24,128 nt of DNA from JBMCLJ01 sp048615375 (GCA_048615375.1 JBMCLJ010000011.1:1-24128); one strand, 5' to 3'; shown: positions 16,822-23,834, counted from the stretch's first letter. The notes: generated by a model not told the origin, from the sequence alone. A program made the numbers and translations.

Positions 16822-17544
16822 CTATTGTAAAAAAGAATTTGTTGCCAGACTTGTTACATGTAGGCAATTATAATTTAATCCGGCATTTATTTGATTTCCC
16901 TTAAAATTTATCAGATATCTGGCATTTACTATCATACTTCTGCTAATTGAGCTCAGGAATGTTATTGGAACAAGATATAGCCCGCAGTGAGGGTTGTAGG
17001 CCGCTTTGATAATTGTTGCGCTGAGATTGGTAGATGGTGTGCAACGTATTACTGTTCTAGCGAACAATGTGGAACCATCTGGATGGTAGCTTGTATACTG
17101 TGGACTATGAAAGGCTAGATCCGTGCTAAGAGTCTCACGGGTAAGCCCGATAATTCTAGTCGGACTTTCATCTATAAGTTCTTCAGAAATTTCCCGGAAT
17201 AGCGCTTCTTCAGGTAATTCAAAGCATCCAGCACCTGACCACTGTCCACGCAGATAGTCTATGAATTTATCTACTTTTCTGGTTGGGATTCGAAAATTGA
17301 TATCGCGAGTATTTCCAGTACTGTCTGATTGATCTGGTTGGGCATCCAGGAGTTCTAGTACAGATTCCCATTGTTCTGGTTGAACACGCCTTCTTCCACC
17401 CAGAGGACTAAGGATATACTTTACTTGAAGGAGTTTATCATGGTTGAGCGCGAGGAGGAGTGAAGGGGTGTTTTGTCTATCGGCTATTTGAATGCTTGCC
17501 AATACAGAAGCTCGTGCACGTATGTATTCTTTTCCAGGTTCCAT
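16822..17544 (-). CDS. Nudix-fold protein resembling the SMODS-associated NUDIX (SAN) domain
   Basis: The 240-residue product has a degenerate Nudix box at residues 103-126. The REISEEL core (117-123) is intact with Arg117, Glu118, Glu121 and Glu122, but the leading Gly of GX5E is Ser103. Before it come a YILSPLGGRRR strand-loop (residues 43-53) and DINFRIPTRKVDKFIDYLRG (81-100). From memory this order (PxGG, then D-[IL]-x-F/L-x-[IL]-P, then the Nudix helix) matches SAN domains that accompany CD-NTase or other defence effectors; I could not test this. Those domains may bind or hydrolyse nucleotide signals. No cyclase or effector lies next to it. It converges on the recombinase gene, 38 bp apart. 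No Shine-Dalgarno site or clear promoter precedes the ATG. Confidence 0.6.
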   Translation of the reverse strand: MEPGKEYIRARASVLASIQIADRQNTPSLLLALNHDKLLQVKYILSPLGGRRRVQPEQWESVLELLDAQPDQSDSTGNTRDINFRIPTRKVDKFIDYLRGQWSGAGCFELPEEALFREISEELIDESPTRIIGLTRETLSTDLAFHSPQYTSYHPDGSTLFARTVIRCTPSTNLSATIIKAAYNPHCGLYLVPITFLSSISRSMIVNARYLINFKGNQINAGLNYNCLHVTSLATNSFLQ

Positions 17545-18144
17545 GTAGATGTCATCATGATCTAGTTCAGTACAAAAAGGTAAGCAATATTTAATTATAG
17601 TTGTTTAAAGTTGCATTAAACAATGTATAAACGCGTTGGTAAGGATGAAAAGTGGTAGTTGGAGGGGGAGTAGGAATGAGAGTGCAGCATAGGCCTTGGT
17701 ATATCGGGCAATAATTGTACTGTGTATAGTTAAGCTGCGCGGTTTGGCCAGGGGTATGAGTTGCTGACTGCTAACTGTTTTTAGCTATTGTTTTAGTTAA
17801 ATAGGTAGTAATTTCTGCCTGTTTGAATATATAAATTGTACCGAATTGTCCACTTGTACTGTTCAAAAGACAGCTGAACCACGGTATATAGGCTATTGTA
17901 TCAGATTTTGCCTTGGTATTTTCTGCGAGAGTTGCTCGCATATCACACCTCTTGTACGCTCGTTCTTGAAAGGCATTTCACCATTTTACTTTGTAAACAT
18001 ATATTTTAGTTGTATGATTTTAGCTTGATATGCTATTATCCTGTGTTGCCAGTGGGCTCAGGTTCTGGGGTAGTATGCAGTCTATGATATCATCAGTGTA
18101 TGGTGCAGTTCCCTATTATCATGGACCCTGGAAAGCAGAGATAT
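17545..18144. other. 600-bp non-coding stretch before tRNA-His
   Basis: No convincing gene is seen. It contains a small hairpin, TGCGAG/CTCGCA (17924-17940, 5-nt loop), without a T run. A 10-bp palindrome, ATGATATCAT, lies at 18084-18093, and a TATTAT box at 18114-18119, about 25 nt before the tRNA, could be its -10 element. The one 60-codon frame here looks like a chance frame. Confidence 0.5.
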
Positions 18145-18222
18145 GGTGATTGTAGCTCAGCCGGTTAGAGCGCCGCTCTGTGGAAGCGGAGGTCGCGGGT
18201 TCGAATCCCGTCATTCACCCCA
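18145..18222 (+). tRNA. tRNA-His (anticodon GTG)
   Basis: The cloverleaf folds by eye. The acceptor is GTGATTG/CATTCAC, the D stem GCTC/GAGC, the anticodon stem CCGCT/AGCGG with loop CTGTGGA (anticodon GTG), the variable loop AGGTC and the T arm GCGGG-TTCGAAT-CCCGT. The extra G at 18145 pairs with C73 (18219), the histidine identity pair, so G-1 is genome-encoded. CCA is encoded at 18220-18222. One T-T mismatch sits at acceptor position 5:68 and a G-T pair at 49:65. Confidence 0.95.
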
Positions 18223-18251
18223 GTTAGTTTGAGTGAGTTTGATTGCTAAAT

Positions 18252-19235
18252 TTACACCTCATTCAATACCTCAAATCCTTTATAACTACCGGTAAGGGCC
18301 AGTCCAATTACTTCCTGTGCAATTCCCTTTTCCTTAAGTTTTTTCGCAGATTCGTTCATCGTTGCTCCAGACCCAATCGCATCATCAATCAAAAGTACGC
18401 TATCATATTTTCCGGAATCTTTTAAAAATATTGTATTGCTGGCGTTTTCTACCCTGTCACTAAGTTTATTTAGAGTCTTTTGTGCCACAGGAATATCGTT
18501 TATTACTTTTATTAATTTAATTTTCGGCAAGTTCAAATTCAAGTATTTCTCTACTTCATTCATAAATTGTACTTTTCTTGGAAGAGTATGGGGAATAAAG
18601 CAGACTGCATCAATCTTTTGATCCGATATTACATTCTTGATTCTATCTTGCGAAAGTTCGGCTACTTCTTTCATAAACATCCGGTTTTGGCTTTGCTTTG
18701 CATAAAGGACTAATGCTCCAAGCTTGGTTTTACCGAAACGTTCTATGCTGTAAAAATCGAGATAAAATACTTTGCTCAGGTATAGCTCTGGAAAAGTGTT
18801 TCTTAGTTTTTCCGTGCCGTCAATAAGTCCAGCAGAATTTTTAAAAATACCATATTTGTCGAGAGTTTTGATGTACTCTCCAGCTGTTTTTTCAACTTTA
18901 AGGTCGAATTTTGTGCACCACTTTATTAATCCTTCAAAACCACGGAAAATTTTTCCTAATGGAGAAATATAAATAAAATGATCATTGATGACATCCATAG
19001 CTTTGTCAGCTATCTCATTTCCAACAGACAAAATATCGTTCTTTGTACTATTGATACGGTACAAGACTCGTGGAGGTGTCCCCAGTTTGACTACTTCTCT
19101 GCTCTCAAGCAGCTTATTAAGCTGTCTATGTATTGCAGCTTGAGTGAAGCCGAAATTTGAAACAAGTTCATTGACCGTTACTTCCTGTTTTTGAGCAATA
19201 TACTCTAGAAGTCTTTTTCTTGTATCAGTTATCAT
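18252..19235 (-). CDS. Winged-helix / phosphoribosyltransferase fusion regulator (copy 1, intact)
   Basis: The 327-residue product begins with a winged helix-turn-helix (residues 1-60: LLEYIAQKQEVTVNELVSNF, then GFTQAAIHRQLNKL and the wing). A middle region follows (FIYISPLGKIFRGFEGLIKW, FYLDFYSIERFGKTKLGAL). A ComF-like type I PRTase domain ends it, with IPVAQKTLNKLSDRVENA and the PRPP loop SVLLIDDAIGSGAT. PRTase folds bind PRPP and often act as regulators as well as enzymes, so the fusion suggests a nucleotide-sensing repressor or activator. Its ATG lies inside a perfect inverted repeat (19231-19269), which suggests autoregulation. A second, damaged copy lies at the right edge. Substrate and targets are unknown. 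Confidence 0.8.
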   Translation of the reverse strand: MITDTRKRLLEYIAQKQEVTVNELVSNFGFTQAAIHRQLNKLLESREVVKLGTPPRVLYRINSTKNDILSVGNEIADKAMDVINDHFIYISPLGKIFRGFEGLIKWCTKFDLKVEKTAGEYIKTLDKYGIFKNSAGLIDGTEKLRNTFPELYLSKVFYLDFYSIERFGKTKLGALVLYAKQSQNRMFMKEVAELSQDRIKNVISDQKIDAVCFIPHTLPRKVQFMNEVEKYLNLNLPKIKLIKVINDIPVAQKTLNKLSDRVENASNTIFLKDSGKYDSVLLIDDAIGSGATMNESAKKLKEKGIAQEVIGLALTGSYKGFEVLNEV

Positions 19236-19269
19236 AGTATATAGTTTAGTGTGTATTGTATACTATGAT
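19231..19269. promoter_or_regulatory. Perfect 11-bp inverted repeat over the regulator start (putative operator)
   Basis: ATCATAGTATA (19231-19241) and TATACTATGAT (19259-19269) are exact reverse complements with 17 nt between them. The left arm contains the ATG of the winged-helix/PRTase gene. The spacer holds its likely -10 box (TAAACT on the minus strand, 19243-19248). A dimeric winged-helix protein bound here would cover both promoter and start codon. Confidence 0.65.
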
Positions 19270-19303
19270 GCATCTTTCGTTTTGTCAAATCACGTAAACA
19301 AGT

Positions 19304-19585
19304 TCAAAGATCCTCTCGCCATCTACCCCATTTTAGACTCTTAGCTGTTTCAAAGATTGAATCGAACGGTTTTTGTAGATTGTACTCAAGTTTTCCCTCG
19401 TTAAGCTTTTTTCTAAGTTTCTGACTTGCTGTTTCCTGGAATACAAATTCGTGTTCAGGTGCAACGGTAAAGCCATTATCTATTGCATATTGTCTTAGTT
19501 GAGGTAATTGGATTTTATCTAATGACAGGCCTGTTTCTTGCTGCTCTTGGGTCGAAACACGGGCTAGTATAATGGCTTTTTGCAT
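19304..19585 (-). pseudogene. Serine recombinase remnant with internal deletion
   Basis: The 93-residue frame starts as a normal large serine recombinase: AIILARVSTQEQQETGLSLD holds the catalytic Ser in RVST, followed by QLPQLRQYAIDNGF and FVFQETASQKLRKKLNE (to about residue 64). It then jumps directly to EYNLQKPFDSIFETAKSLKW, which I recognise as the extreme C-terminal tail of Patescibacteria-type recombinases. The rest of the catalytic domain, the recombinase domain and the zinc-ribbon/coiled-coil region are missing, likely more than 300 residues. The two ends are still in one frame. It could still be translated but cannot be a working recombinase. It indicates past mobile-element activity in this region. 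Confidence 0.75.
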
Positions 19586-19616
19586 GTATGATTTAGTTCT
19601 ATTTTTATTTACATAT

Positions 19617-19664
19617 GGATAAACAAAGTATATAATTCAATTAGGTTAAGCTTAATGTTTATCC
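19617..19664. repeat. Inverted repeat upstream of the recombinase remnant
   Basis: GGATAAACA (19617-19625) and TGTTTATCC (19656-19664) are exact reverse complements 30 nt apart. Between them lie a TATAAT (19631-19636) and the palindrome TTAAGCTTAA (19645-19654). It sits about 30 bp upstream of the recombinase remnant's start, where a resolution or attachment site could lie, but it could equally be an operator. Confidence 0.4.
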
Positions 19665-19677
19665 GTCGGCCTTTCTT

Positions 19678-19714
19678 GAAGTTGTTGAGCCTGAATCTAA
19701 CAGCTTCTTTTTTT
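19678..19714 (+). terminator. Intrinsic terminator on the plus strand with no gene upstream
   Basis: GAAGTTGTTG (19678-19687) pairs with TAACAGCTTC (19698-19707): ten pairs, two of them wobble, around a 10-nt loop. Seven Ts follow directly (19708-19714). On the minus strand no T run follows, so the element acts rightward. No plus-strand gene precedes it. A TATAAT at 19631-19636 could start a short RNA ending here. Confidence 0.55.
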
Positions 19715-19716
19715 AT

Positions 19717-20016
19717 TCAAATATATCCTCTATATTTACTTTCATCAATTATTTCTCCTTGGCTATACTGTTTTTCTATTCGTTTAGTTACACCTTCGCC
19801 AAAAACAATGAGTGTTTTTAGTTTAAAATATTTTCCTGATTTTGATGAAATAGGTTGAAGATAGATTGCAGTTTCCAATTCCTCACAGAGTACGCATAAA
19901 CTTTGAGGATCACGTTCTGTTTGTAGAATTAATTTGTATGGAATCTTATCATTACATATGTCTTTGATAAAAAGAATTCGTCGACTCCTACGAATACCAA
20001 ACTGAGATTTCATCAC
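19717..20016 (-). CDS. Small hypothetical protein (99 aa)
   Basis: I do not recognise the family. The 99-residue product has a basic N-terminus (QFGIRRSRRILFIKD), a mixed middle with one CxxC (SLCVLCEE) and a basic/acidic C-terminus (TKRIEKQYSQGEIIDESKYR). There is no membrane segment. Upstream on the same strand (20017-20263) other frames contain protein-like stretches, for example SLKSRYKIVKQDLRTVQIAH and KTGISEIKEIFNIEKLNMN. The 99-residue frame may therefore be the 3' part of a larger, frameshifted gene. It lies between the recombinase remnant and the ABC transporter operon, in the same direction. No clear promoter or ribosome-binding site was seen. Confidence 0.4.
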   Translation of the reverse strand: MMKSQFGIRRSRRILFIKDICNDKIPYKLILQTERDPQSLCVLCEELETAIYLQPISSKSGKYFKLKTLIVFGEGVTKRIEKQYSQGEIIDESKYRGYI

Positions 20017-20263
20017 AATAAATATTAAATACTCTTTTCAATGTGTCATTCATGTTAAGCTTTTCAATGTTAAATATTTCTTTAATTTCTGATATTCCAG
20101 TCTTTTCATATAATTTTCCATAAAATCATAGTCTGGTAGTCCTGATTAATATAATGAGCTATTTGGACGGTACGTAAGTCCTGTTTAACAATTTTATATC
20201 GACTCTTTAGACTACTGATATTTCTCCTGACTTCCAGTGTGTTTGTATTGTCTGCAATGCTTG

Positions 20264-20998
20264 TTATTCCGCAGGCTTCAGAGTGAGAGAAGATAAAAAC
20301 ATGACGAAGAGAATGATGCCTATTAAGCTGATAATGTCGGGAATTACTTCTGAGAGCTCCCATGCAGATGTGCTGATTAAATCAATAATGCTATTAGTAT
20401 AATACAATGGTGTTATCTGGCCAATTACTTGTGCAGGCACAGGTAGCTTATTGACCTCAACAATAATCCCGGAGAGAAAAATAGTGGGGAGCATTACCAT
20501 TGGTATAAAAGGTATGATTTGAACCTGTCTTCTCACAAAACTCGATATTAAAAGACCTAATGCAACAGAAGCAATCGCCAGGAGCAAGATTGCTAAGATC
20601 AAAGTTGCAATGGTGTCACCAGTCATATCTAATTCGAAGAGGTTCAAGGTGAGAAAAATTACTATAATAGCCTGGATAGTGGCTATTACCAGATAACCAA
20701 GCAGGTAACCTCCAATAATTGTAATCCTGGAAACCCCATTTACAAACATTCGTTGCAAAGTTCCATTTACCCGCTCTTCGACGATTGAGATCATTGATAG
20801 AACAAACGTTATCACAAAAACAACTGTCGCGGCGATTCCTACAATGTAATTTTCAACTGGGAACTGATCAGGAAAAGTATTAAAGAAAATATTCAAAACA
20901 ACTATTACCAGAATTGGCGCGATAAATGAAAATGCTAGAAACCATCGGTCTCTGATAAGCTGATTAAGTACACGTCTTCCAAGTATGACAGTTTTCAT
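20264..20998 (-). CDS. ABC-2 type transporter permease
   Basis: The 244-residue integral membrane protein has six predicted spans. They include FLAFSFIAPILVIVVLNIFF, GIAATVVFVITFVLSMISI, LLGYLVIATIQAIIVIFLTL, TLILAILLLAIASVALGLLI, FIPMVMLPTIFLSGIIVEV and IISLIGIILFVMFLSSLTL. The EERVNGTLQRMFVNGVSR segment after the second span is the conserved cytoplasmic E-loop of ABC-2 permeases, and LPTIFLSG and ITPLYYTNSIIDLI also fit that family. It works with the ATPase encoded just upstream. The ATPase stop and this ATG share one base (TAATG), so translation is coupled. Two copies plus an ATPase dimer would form an exporter, of drug/lipid/peptide type by analogy to DrrAB or the YadH group; the substrate is unknown. 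Confidence 0.88.
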   Translation of the reverse strand: MKTVILGRRVLNQLIRDRWFLAFSFIAPILVIVVLNIFFNTFPDQFPVENYIVGIAATVVFVITFVLSMISIVEERVNGTLQRMFVNGVSRITIIGGYLLGYLVIATIQAIIVIFLTLNLFELDMTGDTIATLILAILLLAIASVALGLLISSFVRRQVQIIPFIPMVMLPTIFLSGIIVEVNKLPVPAQVIGQITPLYYTNSIIDLISTSAWELSEVIPDIISLIGIILFVMFLSSLTLKPAE

Positions 20999-21837
20999 TA
21001 TTTACTTTCTATAATCTCAAGTAATATATCCTCAAGACTTTCAGGTATCACTTCAACTGTTTCAATATCCTGATTAATCCCGAGTGTGTGGAGGTACTGT
21101 GCTAATGCTGTCTTATCTGATCTAATTGTATTTGTAATGAGCGTGCCGTCATTTCTTGAAATTTCTACTCTAGTACTTCCTTTACTCAATAACTCTTGTG
21201 GTGTGCCTTTGCTTACTATCTTCCCATTATGAATTATTGCCAGCTGTGAACATAGCATCGCTTCTTCCATTAAATGTGTGGTAATAATGACTGTTCTTCC
21301 AGAGTCTGCAATCTGCTGGAACATTTTCCATAGTTTCTGCTTGAGTGCTGGATCAAGCCCAGCGGTTGGTTCATCAAGTAGTAGAATCTCTGGCTCATAT
21401 ACTAAAGTGCAAGCAAGCGACACCCGTGTCTTCATGCCACCTGAAAAATTTCCTACTGTGCTGTGTATCCTCTCTTCCAATCCCAGTGTATGTAATACTT
21501 CGATGGATTTTTCTTTTGCATTTTTAACTTGATGAAGGTCTGCAAAGAACTTGATATTCTCCAGGGCTGTCAGATCTGTGTAAAGAGAGGCATTCTGAGG
21601 CATATACCCAATAAGTTTACTTACTTCTGAGCGATCTTTTGATGGATTCTTTGACATAACCTCTACTATACCGCTGGTCGGAATTACACTACCTACAATT
21701 GCTTTTACTGTTGTTGACTTCCCCGCTCCGTTTGAGCCTAAAATGCCAAATATCTGACCAGGCTCTATATCAAGGCTTAGGTTATCAATAGCGGTGAGTG
21801 TTTTATACTTCTTGGTAAGGTTCTTAATTGAAACCAT
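20998..21837 (-). CDS. ABC transporter ATP-binding protein
   Basis: The 279-residue ATPase partners the ABC-2 permease encoded next. All motifs are intact: Walker A GSNGAGKST (34-42), Q-loop IGYMPQNASLYTDLT, signature NFSGGMKTRVSLA, Walker B ILLLDEPTAGLDP and the H-loop IITTHLMEEA. A C-terminal extension after KGTPQELLSK, of the kind seen in DrrA-like ATPases, ends in PESLEDILLEIIESK. The gene is first in a two-gene operon. Upstream on the minus strand TATAAA/TAAAAT boxes lie 9-11 nt before the ATG, so any leader is very short. Flanking genes are remnants, but this pair shows no damage. Confidence 0.92.
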   Translation of the reverse strand: MVSIKNLTKKYKTLTAIDNLSLDIEPGQIFGILGSNGAGKSTTVKAIVGSVIPTSGIVEVMSKNPSKDRSEVSKLIGYMPQNASLYTDLTALENIKFFADLHQVKNAKEKSIEVLHTLGLEERIHSTVGNFSGGMKTRVSLACTLVYEPEILLLDEPTAGLDPALKQKLWKMFQQIADSGRTVIITTHLMEEAMLCSQLAIIHNGKIVSKGTPQELLSKGSTRVEISRNDGTLITNTIRSDKTALAQYLHTLGINQDIETVEVIPESLEDILLEIIESK

Positions 21838-21955
21838 ATTTATTTAATTTTATAGTACAGTAATTGAAAATTTTGTAAAACAAGGGTAAAACGTATGCTT
21901 CTCTAAAGTGTGCAACGATCGCAAGATGGACGTTTCGATTACGCATTAAAATGTG

Positions 21956-21961
21956 TACTAT
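21956..21961 (+). promoter_or_regulatory. -10 box of the metallo-beta-lactamase-fold remnant
   Basis: TACTAT ends 6 nt before ATG 21968, the spacing seen at other leaderless starts here. A weak TTTCGA (21933-21938) stands 17 bp upstream. The promoter appears intact although the gene it serves is broken. Confidence 0.4.
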
Positions 21962-21967
21962 GAGGTT

Positions 21968-22344
21968 ATGAATATTACAAAGTTACAGCAATCAGGGTTT
22001 ATACTTGAAACAGATACGGGTTTCAAGCTTGGGATAGATATTGGTAATAAAACTCCTGTTGAGGAACTGGAAAATACACGTGTTGCTGCGTGTGTTATAC
22101 CTCATGTACATGGAGATCATTTTTCAGTACCACAGATTAAAGCATTATCACCTAAAGAGCTTTTGAAGTTGATTATGCCATGATTCCTGTGGGTGGCTAT
22201 TATACCTTTGGTCCCGGTGAGGCACTTGATTTTGCAAAGAGTTTCAAAAAAATTGGTAAAATAATCTCGATGCACTATGAGATTTCTCTTGAAACGAAAG
22301 AACAGTTTTTTGAGTTAGCGCGTGGAGAGTTTGATGTTGAATAA
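21968..22344 (+). pseudogene. Metallo-beta-lactamase-fold (UlaG-like) remnant, middle deleted
   Basis: The first frame (ATG 21968 to TGA 22181-22183) reads MNITKLQQSGFILET and GIDIGNKTPV and carries the metal-binding motif VIPHVHGDHFS. The second frame (ATG 22180 to TAA 22342-22344) reads MIPVGGYYTFGPGEALDFAK and IISMHYEIS, the C-terminal part of the same family with its last metal-ligand histidine. The region between, which should supply the second His and bridging Asp ligands, is absent (roughly 90 residues by comparison with UlaG-like proteins). The join changes frame, so stop and start overlap as ATGA. Without the central ligands it is unlikely to be active. Numbers for the missing part are estimates from memory of the family. 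Confidence 0.75.
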
Positions 22345-22676
22345 GGAAGTATTTCTTGAGTGTACCTCGGGATAAGTGGAATCCAGTTTTTAAAAAACTT
22401 TCCATAAGATCTGCTCATTCGCTTCGGAGGACTCCCTCTTTAACAGTATCTGTCCATGTGTTTTCGCATAACATTAGATTTCTTTTGGATTGTTATTTTA
22501 GTAAAAACAAGCTTCTTTCTACTCATAGTAAATAGGATACCACTACGTATTCATAGTGACAATATAGCGTAGTATGCTTTTTTACTACTGCTAACACTAA
22601 AAGTTGAAAGCAATGCAGTAGACTTATGGAAACTATCTCCTAGATTACCTATCTTCTTGAATCGTCAAAAATAGGT
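22345..22676. other. Non-coding stretch between the MBL remnant and the DinB-like gene
   Basis: No gene or RNA was recognised. It contains nested small inverted repeats, ACTACG/CGTAGT (22542-22547 and 22568-22573) and CACTA/TAGTG (22541-22545 and 22554-22558), and an A/T near-palindrome near 22384-22399. It may hold residues of lost genes. Confidence 0.4.
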
Positions 22677-22682
22677 TACAAT
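22677..22682 (+). promoter_or_regulatory. -10 box of the DinB-like gene
   Basis: TACAAT ends 6 nt before ATG 22689, repeating the leaderless spacing. A second candidate, TATGAT (22683-22688), abuts the ATG and would leave no leader at all. The best -35 (TTGAAT, 22657-22662) is badly spaced for the first box. Confidence 0.4.
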
Positions 22683-22688
22683 TATGAT

Positions 22689-23144
22689 ATGAAACGTGTT
22701 GTATACAAGGTATTACGATCTAGTTTTGAACGTTCAGGTGGTAAGTTCAGTCTCCAGGAACTCTCTACTCAGCTTGAAGAATCAACAGATGTTATTGCTA
22801 CAAGTATGCGGAGTGCACAGGATACAGAAAAGAACCTGGAGCTAATCAAACATATCGCTGGAATTGAAGCGTGGGGCACGAGAAGATTGCGGGTTTCCCT
22901 GGGGGAACCTCAATTGAGCGATGAATATGATGGGTACCGACCGGATGAAGATACAAAGGAAGCACTCATCGCTGCGTTTCTCACTATCCGGGAAAACACA
23001 TTGAACACGGTTCGAGAAATAAGTGAAAACAATAGCTCCGAATCCTTAAAGGTAGAACATAATGATTTTGGTGCCATGACTCTCAAGGCATGGATTGCGT
23101 ATATAAAAGGACACGCTTTTATTGAGACTCGGAAGATGAAGTAG
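22689..23144 (+). CDS. DinB/YfiT-like four-helix-bundle protein
   Basis: The 151-residue helical protein has features of the DinB superfamily, whose members are metal-binding four-helix bundles, often thiol-dependent transferases or stress proteins. His55 in LIKHIAGIEAWGTRRL matches the first ligand helix. The segment VEHNDFGAMTLKAWIAYIKGHAFIETRKM near the C-terminus matches the typical 'H-P.FG.MTL.EWL.FI..H' region, with His124 and His142. The usual second His of the last HxxxH is Glu146, so metal binding may be altered. The N-terminal helix pair (residues 1-50) and the spacing fit the fold. The gene stands alone with its own promoter. Assignment is by motif pattern only. Confidence 0.6.
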   Translation: MKRVVYKVLRSSFERSGGKFSLQELSTQLEESTDVIATSMRSAQDTEKNLELIKHIAGIEAWGTRRLRVSLGEPQLSDEYDGYRPDEDTKEALIAAFLTIRENTLNTVREISENNSSESLKVEHNDFGAMTLKAWIAYIKGHAFIETRKMK

Positions 23145-23246
23145 TTTTGTAGCTTGCACGCTCTTAGAAATTTTGTCTATTGATACTGAGTTTTACAGAT
23201 CATAGAGTCTTCTTTTCATATATGTGGTACTATAGTAATAGTTGAA

Positions 23247-23834
23247 ATGCACATTGAAAATCCAAATAAAACCAACAAAAAGAAAGTGTATGTAATTGCC
23301 GGTTCATGCTTAACGGTGTTATTACTCATTGTATCGTGTGGCATGTTTTTAGTCTGGAATTACTTTCTGGGACGGTTCAATATTAACGAGAGAGATCTTA
23401 GTATGAATGATGACAGGGAGGTGTACATACGTGTGAGGAATAAGACAGACATAGATTTTAAACGTTTTCATCTGGGTGCTTCTTTTCGAGGGACTGGTTA
23501 TACGATGTATTATTACCAGACACTATACGGGAATATTAACAGCGATAAAATGAGCCGGTATGAAAAAGTACATAATGTTCCCGTTGGCTATAATGAGATT
23601 AGTTTTATTAGTAAAACGAATAATTATCATTATGAAAAAAGTATATACGAAGATATTGAAAACTTACCGTCTCAGTTTCTTTCAGATATTACTTATGAAC
23701 TGCATTTCCGACCGGATAAGGTATGGATTGAAAAAGGACTGGTTGAAGGTTACTATACTTTTACAATAAGTAATATTCAATTTGGTGAGTTTCGGTCAAT
23801 TGAAGTGGATGTTGAAATTACGAAGGATAGGTAG
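23247..23834 (+). CDS. Small membrane-anchored protein of unknown function
   Basis: The 195-residue product has a short basic N-terminus (residues 1-14, PNKTNKKK), one membrane segment (about 15-37, VIAGSCLTVLLLIVSCGMFLVW) and a beta-rich, Tyr-rich exterior domain (GTGYTMYYYQTLYGN, GYYTFTISNIQFGEF). The pattern YIRVRNKTDIDFKRFHLG resembles a small Ig-like or lipid-facing domain, but no family was recognised. The Cys in IVSCG could suggest a lipobox, yet the flanking residues do not fit well. TATAGT and TAGTAA boxes lie 7-10 nt before the ATG. Its last 58 bp are overlapped in antisense by the C-terminal extension of the damaged PRTase copy. Confidence 0.65.
   Translation: MHIENPNKTNKKKVYVIAGSCLTVLLLIVSCGMFLVWNYFLGRFNINERDLSMNDDREVYIRVRNKTDIDFKRFHLGASFRGTGYTMYYYQTLYGNINSDKMSRYEKVHNVPVGYNEISFISKTNNYHYEKSIYEDIENLPSQFLSDITYELHFRPDKVWIEKGLVEGYYTFTISNIQFGEFRSIEVDVEITKDR

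Noticed and set aside
17846..18028. 60-codon plus-strand frame before tRNA-His
   Set aside because: Cys-rich chance composition, with no promoter spacing like the other genes and no recognisable family.
20106..20363. 85-codon minus-strand frame overlapping the permease 3' end
   Set aside because: Its first third is an out-of-frame reading of the ABC permease. The rest may be a fragment of a degraded gene and is noted only as a finding.
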